Below, one piece after another: positions 1-7,451 of a DNA stretch of 55,379 nt. Each line of letters opens with the position of its first letter. Positions within the stretch are counted from its first letter, which is position 1. Both the position numbers and the translations under genes were made by a program. The notes under the pieces were generated by a model, which saw only the letters and a program-made list of their open reading frames with translations, was not told the DNA's origin and made no database searches. The DNA is from Liquorilactobacillus hordei DSM 19519 (GTDB lineage Bacteria; Bacillota; Bacilli; Lactobacillales; Lactobacillaceae), in contig NZ_CP049302.1 in the NCBI RefSeq assembly GCF_019443985.1, forward strand, positions 1 through 55,379, given 5' to 3'.

Positions 1-841
1 TCTCGTTAAACGAGAAGTGTTTACTTAGGCTATCTAAGTGACCTCGATTAGCTACTTTTTCCTGCATATTTTTATAGCTAGCTTTGGACTTACGATAGTT
101 CTTAACTTGTTGATTAAATGCCTTTCTTTCATGCCGTTTGCTATTGATTCCCTCGTGTTGCATTGGTGTGTCAGCTATTCCCTGTTCCACAAATGATTTT
201 TCACTGATCCGATCAGGAATGTTTTTTTGCTCTAAAGCCTGATTTACACTTGCCGCCCAATTGTGCCGCCATTCAGTTATTTTTTCTTTTTTATCCCAAT
301 CAACCAACCAAATTTTTCGGTTTCTCACATTCCCTGCAGGGGTCTTAGTTTTATTACCATGACTATCTAAAATGTATTCTGTTTTTGTTTTCTGTCCCCA
401 AGTACCATCGGGGTTAAATGGGCGATTGGTTAACATCACGTGTGCGTGTGGATTATCTGGGTGATCACGATGAATCGCTACATCGGCTACCATGCCTTGA
501 TCAACAAAGTTTTCTTGCACGTATTTAGTTAATAATGTTTTTTGTTCATCTACACTTAACTCAATTGGTAAAGCCACGTTAAACTCTTTTGCATACCGTG
601 AGTTTGATTTACGGTCTTTCTTTTCAACTTCATTCCACAACTGCTCTCGATCACTCGCCCATTCAGGTGAATTTTTTGGCGTCAAAATAAAGCTTTCTGG
701 CATGATCGATCGGGCATAAAAATAGTGGCGACCTTCCTTATCATCAAATAGCTTTTCACCACTTCGATAAGCAGCACTGGCAATGGCACTTCGTCCTTTA
801 CCGGCACTAATATTACTAAAACTCATATGAAAGATTGCCAT
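1..841 (-). CDS. mobA: MobA/MobL-family relaxase, N-terminal part cut by window start
   Basis: N-terminal 280 residues of the relaxase that is complete at 49179-51239; the missing part is on the other side of the circular junction. It carries the SAAYRSG segment with the presumed nicking tyrosine (Tyr25) and the three-histidine metal motif [11 protein letters not shown]. It is transcribed away from the oriT hairpin just upstream. The truncation is an artefact of where the circle was opened, not a biological break. Confidence 0.9.
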   Translation of the reverse strand, partial: MAIFHMSFSNISAGKGRSAIASAAYRSGEKLFDDKEGRHYFYARSIMPESFILTPKNSPEWASDREQLWNEVEKKDRKSNSRYAKEFNVALPIELSVDEQKTLLTKYVQENFVDQGMVADVAIHRDHPDNPHAHVMLTNRPFNPDGTWGQKTKTEYILDSHGNKTKTPAGNVRNRKIWLVDWDKKEKITEWRHNWAASVNQALEQKNIPDRISEKSFVEQGIADTPMQHEGINSKRHERKAFNQQVKNYRKSKASYKNMQEKVANRGHLDSLSKHFSFNE

Positions 842-925
842 ATCAGTCACCTTCTCACTTTGGTTCTATGGGTTTAACTTTGTTGTCGCCATCGGCGACT
901 TCTAATACAGGTTTTAATGGGTTTA

Positions 926-965
926 GCACAACGTCATTTTTGATGACGTGTAAGTGCGCATTGAC
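926..965. other. oriT: Origin of transfer (oriT): hairpin plus nic-like TAAGTGCGC
   Basis: A perfect 7-bp inverted repeat (ACGTCAT at 931-937, ATGACGT at 943-949, loop TTTTG) is followed directly by GTAAGTGCGCATTG at 950-963. A hairpin with TAAGTGCGC on its 3' side is the known architecture of the pSK41/pGO1 and RSF1010-type (MobQ) transfer origins, where the relaxase nicks in or next to the GCGC. Its position between the relaxase start and the two small mobilization genes fits. The exact nick is not visible from sequence. Second copy at 51324-51363. Confidence 0.85.
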
Positions 966-1109
966 CTCGTTTAACTCGAACAATGATTCCTTAATATCTA
1001 TTATTATTTTACTATTTTTTTAGTGGGTATTCAACTAACCAGTTGTCATTAATTATTTTTAGTGATAATATTTAAGTGACTTTACTAAGCGATTTAGGAG
1101 GAAACTGTT

Positions 1110-1313
1110 ATGTCATTAACCAAATTTCAAAAACAACAACAACAATTTGAAGAACTTAACCGAAAAATAAAGGCTGAAAAAGTTAAGATTGAACAGAACT
1201 TAGGTAAGCAAATTATTAAGCAAGCTAATTTAGACTATGCTAATTTATCTAATGCTGAAATAAAAGCCCTCGCTCAAAAAGTTTCTAACTTTCTAAAAAA
1301 TAATCAAGCCTAA
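1110..1313 (+). CDS. Small coiled-coil mobilization-associated protein
   Basis: 67 residues with a strong ribosome site (AGGAGG, 7 nt before ATG). The protein is very rich in K, Q, E and N and looks helical throughout (QKQQQQFEELNRK, then AEIKALAQKVSNFLKNN). I do not recognise a named domain. It is the first gene on the leading side of oriT, 17 bases before a TraD/MobC-like gene, so it probably belongs to the same transfer operon and could be a relaxosome accessory protein. That role rests on position only. Identical copy at 51508-51711. Confidence 0.75.
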   Translation: MSLTKFQKQQQQFEELNRKIKAEKVKIEQNLGKQIIKQANLDYANLSNAEIKALAQKVSNFLKNNQA

Positions 1314-1329
1314 ATTGGTGGTGTTTCAA

Positions 1330-1608
1330 ATGACTAATCAATATGAAAAGTTGGTCAACCAGCAAGCACGTTTAAAGAAAAAAATAGAACAAGAGAATTT
1401 CAAACTTCGCCAATCAGAATATTATGAAAATGCTAAAAAAAGAAAAGAACGAACTAGATTATTAATTCAAAAAGGAGCACTCTTAGATAAATACTTTGAA
1501 ATCGACAATCTTAATACTGATGAAACAGAACAATTTTTGAAAATTTTTTCTGACTATGTGAAAAACAAAAAGCCTGATAAGTTCAAAAAAGACAATCCTA
1601 CAAACTAG
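1330..1608 (+). CDS. TraD/MobC-like relaxosome accessory protein
   Basis: 92 residues from the ATG at 1330, preceded by GGTGGTG; the earlier in-frame start at 1315 has no ribosome site. A basic helical N-terminus leads into RKERTRLLIQKGALLDKYF, the kind of segment found in the small TraD-type proteins beside MobQ relaxases. In that family the protein helps load or regulate the relaxase at oriT. It follows the 67-residue gene closely and runs convergently into the Fic gene, with the two coding ends overlapping by 11 bases. Identical copy at 51728-52006. Confidence 0.7.
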   Translation: MTNQYEKLVNQQARLKKKIEQENFKLRQSEYYENAKKRKERTRLLIQKGALLDKYFEIDNLNTDETEQFLKIFSDYVKNKKPDKFKKDNPTN

Positions 1609-2565
1609 GGCTGTATTTTTTGTTCTCTTTGTTTTTTTGTAAGCCTATTTCTGGATTCTTTTTAGCAAACTCTTTAAGTTGATTTTGAGTTCTATTACTG
1701 ATTTCTTTTCTAATTAAATCTATTTCTTTTTGTTGCTTAGTATTTGCCTGATTCAGCTTAGTATACTCTTCATTCAATTGGGTATCATTTAATTTCTTTA
1801 TTCGTTGTTCTTTAGAAACGGCTTCGTGGTCTTTTGAAGTAAATTGAACTCTTTCTTTTGAAATGCTTTTATCCTCTCGGACGTTTGATAAAAATTTAGC
1901 ATACGTTCTCGTTCATTAGTTAATTTGTTTTTTGCATATTCAACTAGTCCTGGTACATCTTTGTTAACTTCATATTGGATATATTCATCACGATTTTTTC
2001 TTTCAATAACCAATATCGGTTCTTTTTTTAGAACCAAGCCATAATCAATCAACATCCTTCCTGTTCTACCATTACCGTCACTAAATGGGTGTATTCTTTC
2101 AAATTCAATATGTTTTTCCATTAAAGTAGTCAAAGTATCATCAAGGCTTTTATCAGTTTGAAATGCTTGATTAAGTTGATCACACCAGGCTTGTATTTTG
2201 TTAGATACCTCAAAGGGTTCTGCCGTTTTAAACTCCGCACCCTGAATATAGTTCGGCAGACTCTTATACTGTCCGCCGTCTGGTAGTATGTGATCGGTTA
2301 ATAATCTGTGAAAATTACGCACTATTAACGGCAAAAAGGGTCTTTTGTCTGTTGCTTCTTTAAAAAGATAGTCAAAAGCTTGTCGGTGATTTTCTACCTC
2401 AAAAACCTCTTTTAAAGAATGCCCTTTTTCACTTGGAAGTTGGCCATACGCTAAAATTAATCTAGTATCATTTAAGGTTAGTGTATTTCCCTCAATTCCT
2501 GTCGAATGATACGCAAAACGAATTAGCACATCTTTTAAGTATTCTTCACTTTATGGACTATACAT
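1598..2565 (-). pseudogene. Fic-domain AMP-transferase gene with early stop and late frameshift
   Basis: A Fic protein with a complete catalytic motif (HPFSDGNGRTGR) and an N-terminal inhibitory motif S-T-G-I-E-G (YHSTGIEGN), the self-inhibited class. Intact Fic proteins of this class transfer AMP from ATP to a protein hydroxyl. A good ribosome site (GGGAG) precedes ATG at 2565, but codon 5 is TAA (2553-2551); reading resumes as SEEYLKD-VLIRFAYHS. Starting instead at GTG 2529 gives 243 residues. Near 1851-1860 the frame shifts by -1: the bases to 1598 encode a typical lysine-rich helical tail in the other frame (from KERVQFTSKDHEAV on). Two lesions suggest decay, although translation from GTG could still give a catalytic domain. 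Same lesions at 51996-52963. Confidence 0.75.
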
Positions 2566-2671
2566 AATCTTCTACTCCCTTTTATTCTTGCCTTAAAGAC
2601 CATTCAGCAAATTTTAGATTCGTCACATCCTTTTAATAGAATCAAATAAGAACGTCGCTACGCTATATTTT

Positions 2672-2776
2672 TTAGATTGTATAGTTACGCTGGCCAGCTT
2701 TGAAATTATTGAGTAACGAATCTTGAACCTCTTTGAGAACATTTGAATCTTTGATTGGTAAGACAACTTGTTGCAT
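2672..2776 (-). pseudogene. Tyrosine recombinase (integrase) N-terminal stub
   Basis: 34 codons from an ATG with a GGAGAAAAG ribosome site, encoding MQQVVLPIKDSNVLKEVQD and on to KAGQRNYTI, then TAA. It resembles the start of the plasmid-borne phage-integrase-family proteins of lactobacilli; the core-binding and catalytic domains (R-H-R-Y residues) are absent. The stop arises where the sequence changes to the unrelated run at 2600-2670. Non-functional remnant. Copy at 53070-53174. Confidence 0.6.
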
Positions 2777-2853
2777 AGTCTTTTCTCCTTTTCTTGAAAT
2801 ATTAAAGCAGTTATGTTATTATTTTTGTAAGGAAAAAGTAAGGAGATGATATT

Positions 2854-3117
2854 GTGAGTGCAGGCAATGTAACTAAGGTTAGCTCGAAGATCACAAGTAA
2901 AAATCAGATTACAATTCCTAAAACAGTACGTGAACTGTTAAAAGTTCGTTCTACTGACACAATTGAATGGCAGATTGAACCAAATGGTAAAGTAATGATT
3001 GTTCGTAGTAAACCGGATCTATGGCAACTTGTTGATGAACAAGAAAAAAAGTTTGGAAATCTCAGTACAACAGAAGTTGATTGGGGTAAAGACGTAGAAA
3101 GTGAAGACTTTGATTAA
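2854..3117 (+). CDS. mazE: AbrB/MazE-type antitoxin of a MazEF pair
   Basis: 87 residues from GTG with AAGGAGATG upstream. The N-terminal half (SSKITSKNQITIPKTVREL) is the swapped-hairpin AbrB/SpoVT DNA-binding fold; the C-terminal half is acidic (DEQEKKFGN, WGKDVESEDFD) and, as in MazE, is the likely toxin-neutralising tail. The stop overlaps the toxin start by one base (TAATG), so the two are translationally coupled. MazE-type dimers normally autoregulate their operon together with the toxin. Plasmid-addiction role inferred. Copy at 53252-53515. Confidence 0.88.
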   Translation: MSAGNVTKVSSKITSKNQITIPKTVRELLKVRSTDTIEWQIEPNGKVMIVRSKPDLWQLVDEQEKKFGNLSTTEVDWGKDVESEDFD

Positions 3118-3464
3118 TGAAATTAAAACAAGGCGCTATTTTGTGGATTAATTTAGATCCGGCTAAAGGCACTGAAACTAAGAAAAAGCGACCGTGTTTA
3201 ATTGTGAGCAACGATCACTATAATCGCTATTTTAATACGATCCTTGTTGTACCAATAAGTACATCTGATAAATATCGTACCCTGGAAAAGTATGTTAAAT
3301 CACCGTTATTTATCGGGGTAGACAAGGAAGAAATTCACGGCACAGCATTATTGCAACATGTTCGTGCCATCGATCCAACAAAACGATCAGATGGCGAAGT
3401 TGTGGCCACTTTATCTCAGCAAGAAATTAGTTCAATTAGTACAAAGATCCAACAATTTTTCTGA
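3117..3464 (+). CDS. mazF: MazF/PemK-family endoribonuclease toxin
   Basis: 115 residues, full length for the family. It opens with QGAILWINLDPAKGTETKKKRPCLIVSND, the MazF signature region; the R in KKKRPCLIVSN is the usual catalytic arginine, and VVPISTS follows the expected strand. MazF enzymes cut single-stranded mRNA at short motifs. It overlaps the antitoxin gene by one base and is followed by a terminator hairpin, making a two-gene operon. No damage is visible. Copy at 53515-53862. Confidence 0.9.
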   Translation: MKLKQGAILWINLDPAKGTETKKKRPCLIVSNDHYNRYFNTILVVPISTSDKYRTLEKYVKSPLFIGVDKEEIHGTALLQHVRAIDPTKRSDGEVVATLSQQEISSISTKIQQFF

Positions 3465-3500
3465 AAAATAGACGTTATTTGTTAATGAAAGAAAAATAAT

Positions 3501-3542
3501 AACACCCTATATATACATTATAGATATAGGGGTGCTATTTTA
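3501..3542 (+). terminator. Terminator after mazEF
   Basis: Inverted repeat CACCCTATAT (3503-3512) against ATATAGGGGTG (3524-3534, one bulged G) followed by CTATTTT. It lies 36 bases after the mazF stop. Copy at 53899-53940. Confidence 0.6.
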
Positions 3543-3682
3543 ACAATGTTTTTAAGGGGTTATTTATTACTTATAGACCCTCTTAAACTGCTTATTGGAA
3601 ATTTATCTATCGCTCAACGCCCAAGTTACGTTAAATCCAAGATTTTCTAGGTTACGTTTAACGGTTTGCAAATAATGGAATA

Positions 3683-4078
3683 GTGTCCTTTTTATTATTT
3701 GCTTTCATAATTAAGAAAATAATTTCCCTTCCCTTCTCAGTTGAACTAGTCGGTGCTAAATCCTTCTCTGTTAGTAAATTATTTATGGAATCAATAAAAT
3801 CTGGTTCAATTTACGGTCGACGTAAAATAGACGTTGAATCAGTTTTTGGTGGATTGAAGGCTTGTTTAGGTTTTAGAAGATTTTCAGTTAGGGGGCTTGA
3901 AAAGGTAAAAAGGGAGGCTGGAATTGCCTTGATGGCAATGAATATTAGAAAATTGGTGGCGAAGAACACCAATTATAATTATTTTATAACACAAAAGAAG
4001 AGATTAGTGAAAATCAAAGAACGATTTTCACTAATCTCTTTTGTTTTGAAGGACTTATGGCACGGCCCCTCTTCATAA
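3683..4078 (+). pseudogene. IS1182-type transposase C-terminal remnant
   Basis: Only the last part of a DDE transposase is present: YGRRKIDVESVFGGLKACLGF, RRFSVRGLEKVKREAG, ALMAMNIRKLV are the conserved C-terminal blocks of IS1182-type transposases; the catalytic core is missing. The coding end contains a perfect inverted repeat at about 4001-4044 (GATTAGTGAAAATC / GATTTTCACTAATC). This copy ends ...HGPSS because of an extra C near 4073; the other copy (54081-54482) reads on to ...HGPLHNV. One of the two is an assembly error. The leading part of the open frame (3683 to about 3780) does not look like transposase. Confidence 0.7.
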
Positions 4079-4097
4079 CGTGTAACCCTAAATAAAA

Positions 4098-4161
4098 ATG
4101 CTCCTATGATGATATTTTACCAAACTAGCAAAACTAGTCCGGAATCTCATCATAAGAGCAT
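4098..4161. repeat. Long imperfect stem-loop before the permease stub
   Basis: ATGCTCCTATGATGAT (4098-4113) pairs with TCATCATAAGAGCAT (4147-4161) with one mismatch, enclosing a loop that itself holds ACTAG repeats. It may be an IS end, a terminator of the upstream remnant, or a leader element of the permease gene; the sequence alone does not decide. Copy at 54495-54558. Confidence 0.4.
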
Positions 4162-4214
4162 GTATACTTGTGTATAGTAAGTTTGCTGAACTGCAACAAA
4201 TACAGGAGGAACAA

Positions 4215-4682
4215 ATGTTTTTAGCAATGAGAGAGATTAAAAAAGAAAAACTACGGTACGGCTTGATTCTAACAGTCGTCGTCTTAATCAGTTATTTGAT
4301 TTTCATTTTAAGTGCCCTGGCGCTCGGGCTGGCAACAGCTAACACCGCTGCGGTGGACAGCTGGCAGTCTAAGTCCTTTGTAATGACCAAAGACGCTAAT
4401 GGCAATGCCGGACAGTCATTACTGACAACGAAACAGGTGGATCAGTTAAGCGACGACAAAACCGCAACACTTGGCATTACACCAGTTAATATGAAAATTG
4501 GCGGAAAACGTGAATCCGCACAATTCGTTGGGATGAATAACGACGAGTACATCGCTAAAAACCTACAATTAACCAAGGGGCACTTGCCAAAGGCAGCTAA
4601 CGAAGTCGTCCTCGCTGACTCAGTTGATAAGGATATTAAGGGACTAAAGTCACTCAATAATTTTTTTGGAATTAAAGTATAG
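4215..4682 (+). pseudogene. FtsX/MacB-like ABC permease, N-terminal stub
   Basis: Start at ATG 4215 behind AGGAGGAACAA. It encodes MFLAMREIKKEKLRYGLIL, one membrane helix (LTVVVLISYLIFILSALALG) and about 110 residues of an extracytoplasmic domain (SVDKDIKGLKSL), as in FtsX-type permeases that power export or peptide resistance with a partner ATPase. The remaining helices are lost: at about 4645-4680 the sequence switches to the reverse strand of an EamA transporter gene. No ATPase partner is nearby. Non-functional stub; copy at 54612-55079. Confidence 0.7.
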
Positions 4683-5197
4683 GACGCTTGACTAAGTCCA
4701 GCCAATAACCCCCAAAAAACAGCCATAGGTGCTAAAGATAATGTATTTAAATGTCCTTTGGTTACCAACAAAATTGTACCGATCATTGCAATAATAATTG
4801 AAATACAGTCTATTCTACGGGGAAACTTTAATTGTCTTAATGCAATAAAAATTATAATGAACAGTGGACCAGTGAATTGTAAAATAGTAGCAGTTGCAGC
4901 ATTCCCATACTTAATTGCCATAAAATATGTGAACTGTGATGGAAGCATTCCCAAAAATGAAAAGGCTAACAGTAACATAACACTATTTTTATTTTGCCAA
5001 ATATTTAATATAGGCTCCTTTTTAATAAATAATACAAACGCCAATAGTAAAAAACCTGATGTTAATAATCTTATACCTACCAACCACTGTGGAGATAGAC
5101 TATAATTATTAAATAAAAATTGAGCTACCGTCCCTGCAGCGCCCCAAAAAAATGCACCAATGATTGCTAACCAAATGCCTACTGTTCTATTTTTCAC
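4442..5197 (-). pseudogene. EamA/DMT-family transporter, C-terminally truncated
   Basis: Residues 1-180 are a drug/metabolite transporter half: hydrophobic helices starting KNRTVGIWLAIIGAFFWGAAG, with QFTYFMAIKYGNAATATILQ and VFWGLLAGLSQASYTLIPKK typical of EamA repeats. The family has ten helices in about 300 residues. After about residue 180 the frame runs into the complement of the permease stub (LSDFSPLISLST... is antisense sequence), so the real gene ends near 4650. No IS lies at the joint. The overlap copy (54839-55379) runs off the window end. Confidence 0.75.
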
Positions 5198-5297
5198 TAT
5201 TTATTCTCCAATTAATATTATTACGTTTAATTCAATTTCCACTTGATTTTATTTATTTTGTTTTTTTTGGTCGTGATACGTTTTTGACTAACTAATT

Positions 5298-5441
5298 TCA
5301 TGGATATTTCTTCGCAATTAATTGGCTTAGTATCAAATAATCAATATCAGTATCTTTATATCCCAACCTATTTAGCTGTTCTTTTTTAACTCTGGGTTGT
5401 TTCAAATCTGGGTTAATCTTTTTCTTTGTTTTTTCGCACAT
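5298..5441 (-). CDS. 47-residue basic protein overlapping the Fic/Doc gene
   Basis: A small open frame starting at ATG 5441 inside the last 29 bases of the Fic/Doc gene, in another frame, with AAGGTTTAG upstream. It encodes MCEKTKKKINPDLKQPRVKK, then QLNRLGYKDTDIDYLILSQ and ends AKKYP. The basic start and amphipathic helical end look like a real small protein, and the overlap implies translational coupling. Class I Fic toxins are commonly paired with a small inhibitor (FicA, VbhA, YhfG), so an antitoxin or regulator is a reasonable guess; I see no clear S/T-xxx-E-G/N inhibitory motif to confirm it. Confidence 0.5.
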   Translation of the reverse strand: MCEKTKKKINPDLKQPRVKKEQLNRLGYKDTDIDYLILSQLIAKKYP

Positions 5442-6117
5442 CTAAACCTTGAATAGCATTATCATACGTCCACTGTTTAATTTTTGTCATATCATTGGTA
5501 CGATAATAATCAGCAATTAACTCATTCCATTTATCCCACTTATCCAAAGGAACGTTAATCAAACCAGCACCACCATCAATCATAATTTTATTAGCACTTA
5601 AAGTAGCTGTTCTTTTGTTACCATCCCAAAAGATTTGTTGGCGCATATTATGATACATGACTGTCAGAGCCTTATCAGTAGTTGTTATCTGTGAATCAAT
5701 CAATATTTTTTGTAAAAAAACTTGTTCCTGTTGTTCATCAATTAATGGTGGTTCAAAAAATTCTTCACCACCTAAATTAACCCCACCTTGACCCTGTCGT
5801 AAATCACCAGGAACTAAGGCATCTTCCGCCGCCACAATTTTGTTAATCTGCTTTTCCATTGCTAACGTTAAAGGTTCATCTTGGACAGTCACATACTGCC
5901 AACCACGCTTTAAATTAACAATAGTTAAAACATCTTCTACTGGCACCCCTGCAACACTCATACCATCCATAATAGTTTGTGTTTGCGGTAAAGTGGTATT
6001 AACCCCCTCAAAACGAGCATTCGTATGCACTAACTTTGTAAAATTCGAGCGTGCAAAACGTCGGTTCTCTTCAGAAGTAAAACAATACTTATCGATATAC
6101 TTTTGTATTTCATTCAT
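5413..6117 (-). CDS. Fic/Doc-family protein with Gln in place of the motif histidine
   Basis: 234 residues. The motif reads QIFWDGNKRTA where Fic enzymes have HxFxDGN(G/K)R: the catalytic histidine is replaced by glutamine, while F, D, N, K and R are kept. NKR instead of NGR is Doc-like (Doc phosphorylates EF-Tu). The N-terminal segment HTNARFEGVNTTLPQTQT resembles the Fic N-terminal region, but the spacing does not fit the canonical inhibitory motif. Without the histidine, classical AMP transfer is unlikely; an altered activity or a binding-only role is possible. It forms a pair with the overlapping 47-codon gene. It is the last gene before the 1.3 kb non-coding zone. Confidence 0.8.
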   Translation of the reverse strand: MNEIQKYIDKYCFTSEENRRFARSNFTKLVHTNARFEGVNTTLPQTQTIMDGMSVAGVPVEDVLTIVNLKRGWQYVTVQDEPLTLAMEKQINKIVAAEDALVPGDLRQGQGGVNLGGEEFFEPPLIDEQQEQVFLQKILIDSQITTTDKALTVMYHNMRQQIFWDGNKRTATLSANKIMIDGGAGLINVPLDKWDKWNELIADYYRTNDMTKIKQWTYDNAIQGLDVRKNKEKD

Positions 6118-6900
6118 CTTCTAACCCCCTTTCTACGTTATAATTTCCATATAAAAAAAATGAAAAATAAACTTACTATCTTTATACAACGTATTGAATT
6201 TTTATTCTGTTGAAATTTAAAAGTTTACATAATCCCGATTAGAAAAAGTAACTATATCCCTATTACCAACCTCTATCTAACAATTTAATTCATTCTATTT
6301 TTTCACAAACTAAACATAAATTGGTATACCTCTAAACTACTTAATTTAACAACCTTTTGACTTTGTGAATTTCATTATATATTTGTTCAAATTTTTTCAA
6401 TATATTCAACAATATTCATTGACAACTGGAATGTAGACTGCTTTACTTTTGAGATGGTAGTTCTGAACGAAAGCAAAATTTTTCCCTTGTTTTTGAAAGA
6501 GAAAAATTTAATCTACTTTACTTTCTCGAAGTATAGTCGTCACTCATTTAACAATCAATTTCTAGCATTTCTGCTAATCATGTAACTTTCAACTGCGTAT
6601 CTATCTACTAAAAAACGCCCTAGCAGACGTCATAATCATTATTTTTATTTGTTCGATCATGACAGTTACATGATTCTGTATTTCTACCGTTTTACCACCA
6701 ACCTTTTAATAGTAGTTTCTAGCCTACAAGCAAGGTCAAGCTTGCCCTTAAAACTGGATTGTTCAATCTTAAGAGCACTCAATTTTTTTTGTGAAGTAGT
6801 CGCTGAGTTCACGACTTGTCTACTTGAATTACTTTCAACTGTAAGCAGCTGTCACATATCGAAATATGAAACCTACAATATACTAGCATTACCTACTTAG
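6118..6900. other. AT-rich zone without recognisable gene; candidate origin side
   Basis: About 780 bases without a recognisable protein. On the reverse strand a run of about 51 codons (QLLTVESNSSRQ... through LDLACRLETTIKRLVVKR, roughly 6850-6690) looks codon-like but has no normal start. A possible 26-codon peptide begins MLVYCRFHIS with a distant AGGAG. A reverse-strand terminator lies near 6613. In pAD1/pCF10-type plasmids repA sits divergent from parA at this place; none is visible here. Confidence 0.4.
6608..6634 (-). terminator. Reverse-strand terminator in the non-coding zone
   Basis: On the reverse strand ACGTCT-gcta-GGGCGT pairs with two G-U pairs and is followed by six T. It would end a leftward transcript of about 300 bases coming from the 6900-6960 region. 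Confidence 0.35.
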
Positions 6901-6931
6901 CTTGTCTCCTAAGTCTTTGAAATCACACACA

Positions 6932-6960
6932 TTTACAATATCGGTAAAATATTGTATAAT
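6932..6960 (+). promoter_or_regulatory. Strong sigma-A promoter for a short RNA
   Basis: TTTACA (6932-6937), 17-base spacer, perfect TATAAT (6955-6960). The spacer contains CAATAT (6936-6941) and ATATTG (6949-6954), an inverted repeat that could be an operator. No start codon with a ribosome site follows before two terminators. Confidence 0.7.
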
Positions 6961-6966
6961 ACAACT

Positions 6967-7058
6967 ACATAATATTGAATTTGGTTGCTGTCTGATACGC
7001 CAATATCAGGTGGCTTTTCTTTTTATGAAGGTTATCTCTTTTGAGATAGCCTTTTTTC
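6967..7058 (+). ncRNA. Putative ~90-nt plasmid small RNA
   Basis: From the expected start about 6967 the transcript meets two hairpins: CTGATA-cgccaa-TATCAG (6992-7009, followed by CTTTTCTTTTT a few bases on) and GGTTATCTC/GAGATAGCC (7030-7051) followed by TTTTTT. A strong promoter and tandem terminators without a reading frame point to a stable non-coding RNA. In plasmids of this kind such RNAs act as counter-transcripts on replication genes or as type I antitoxins. No complementary target gene is recognisable, so its role is open. Confidence 0.5.
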
Positions 7059-7138
7059 TATGCTTAAAATATACACCCTTACAGCCTTTTTGTAAAGCTA
7101 AAATGCAAAAAATCTCCTTTTTACAAAAAGTGTACTAA

Positions 7139-7226
7139 TCTCTTATTCTCCTAATCTCTTATTCTCCTAATCTCTTTTTCTCTTAAGAGACTATTCTCCT
7201 TTTCTCCTAATCTCCTTTTCTCCTTT
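7139..7226. repeat. 8-bp direct repeat array 1 (11 units)
   Basis: Eleven contiguous 8-base units, mostly TCTCCTAA, TCTCCTTT, TCTCTTAT or TCTCTTTT (consensus TCTCYTWW); unit 7 is GAGACTAT. A solitary unit lies at 7113-7120. Short 8-bp iterons upstream of parA recall the TAGTARRR repeats beside repB/repC of pAD1 and prgP/prgO of pCF10, which serve partition. Likely centromere, possibly part of the origin. Confidence 0.8.
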
Positions 7227-7270
7227 TTTTATTAAAAAAGCCTATCTAAGAACAATTACAAGCCGAAAAG

Positions 7271-7366
7271 TCTCCTTTTCTCCTAATCTCCTTTTCTCTT
7301 AGTGTATTATTCTCCTAGTCTCTTATTCTCTTTTTCTCCTAAGAGACTATTCTCCTTTTCTCCTTT
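7271..7366. repeat. 8-bp direct repeat array 2 (12 units)
   Basis: Twelve more units with the same consensus (TCTCYTWW), 44 bases after array 1; unit 5 is TGTATTAT and unit 10 is GAGACTAT, echoing array 1. One inverted unit (AAAGGAGA) follows at 7381-7388. The array ends 85 bases before the parA start, so a protein bound here could also repress parA transcription. Confidence 0.8.
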
Positions 7367-7451
7367 AGACAAAAATATCAAAAGGAGATTTATTACATTT
7401 TATTTTACATTCCCTTATAATTGAGTTATATTTATTTTTGGAGGTGGCATA

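Larger units (their letters stand above)
1..4982. repeat. Terminal direct repeat, copy 1 (circular overlap)
   Basis: This segment recurs in the same orientation at the far end of the window (50399-55379). Every gene in it is repeated with the same protein sequence except the IS1182-type fragment, whose last codons differ because copy 1 has one extra C in the run near 4070-4076. The far copy continues into a complete relaxase gene while this copy starts in the middle of it. That is what a circular molecule looks like when its contig was not trimmed. The implied circle is about 50,397-50,398 bp. Confidence 0.95.

Noticed and set aside
835..1023. Open frame of 62 codons over the relaxase start and oriT
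   Set aside because: It begins inside the relaxase coding start, covers the oriT hairpin and nic-like sequence, and has no ribosome site; the DNA is explained by those elements.
1598..1870. Programmed -1 frameshift in the first Fic gene
   Set aside because: The shift region lacks a proper slippery heptamer in the zero frame and a clear downstream structure, and the gene also has an early stop codon; decay or base-call error is simpler.
6649..7138. Two forward open frames in the non-coding zone
   Set aside because: They run through a strong promoter and two terminator hairpins and have low-complexity, leucine/serine-rich composition typical of AT-rich non-coding DNA.
6960..7140. Fst-type (pAD1 par) type I toxin-antitoxin locus
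   Set aside because: The small RNA has the right look, but on the opposite strand I find no small hydrophobic toxin frame and no paired direct repeats; only a 9-codon frame follows the AAGGAG sequence, which is part of an iteron.
7139..7366. CRISPR array
   Set aside because: The repeats are 8 bases and packed without spacers, and no cas genes are present; an iteron or centromere array fits.
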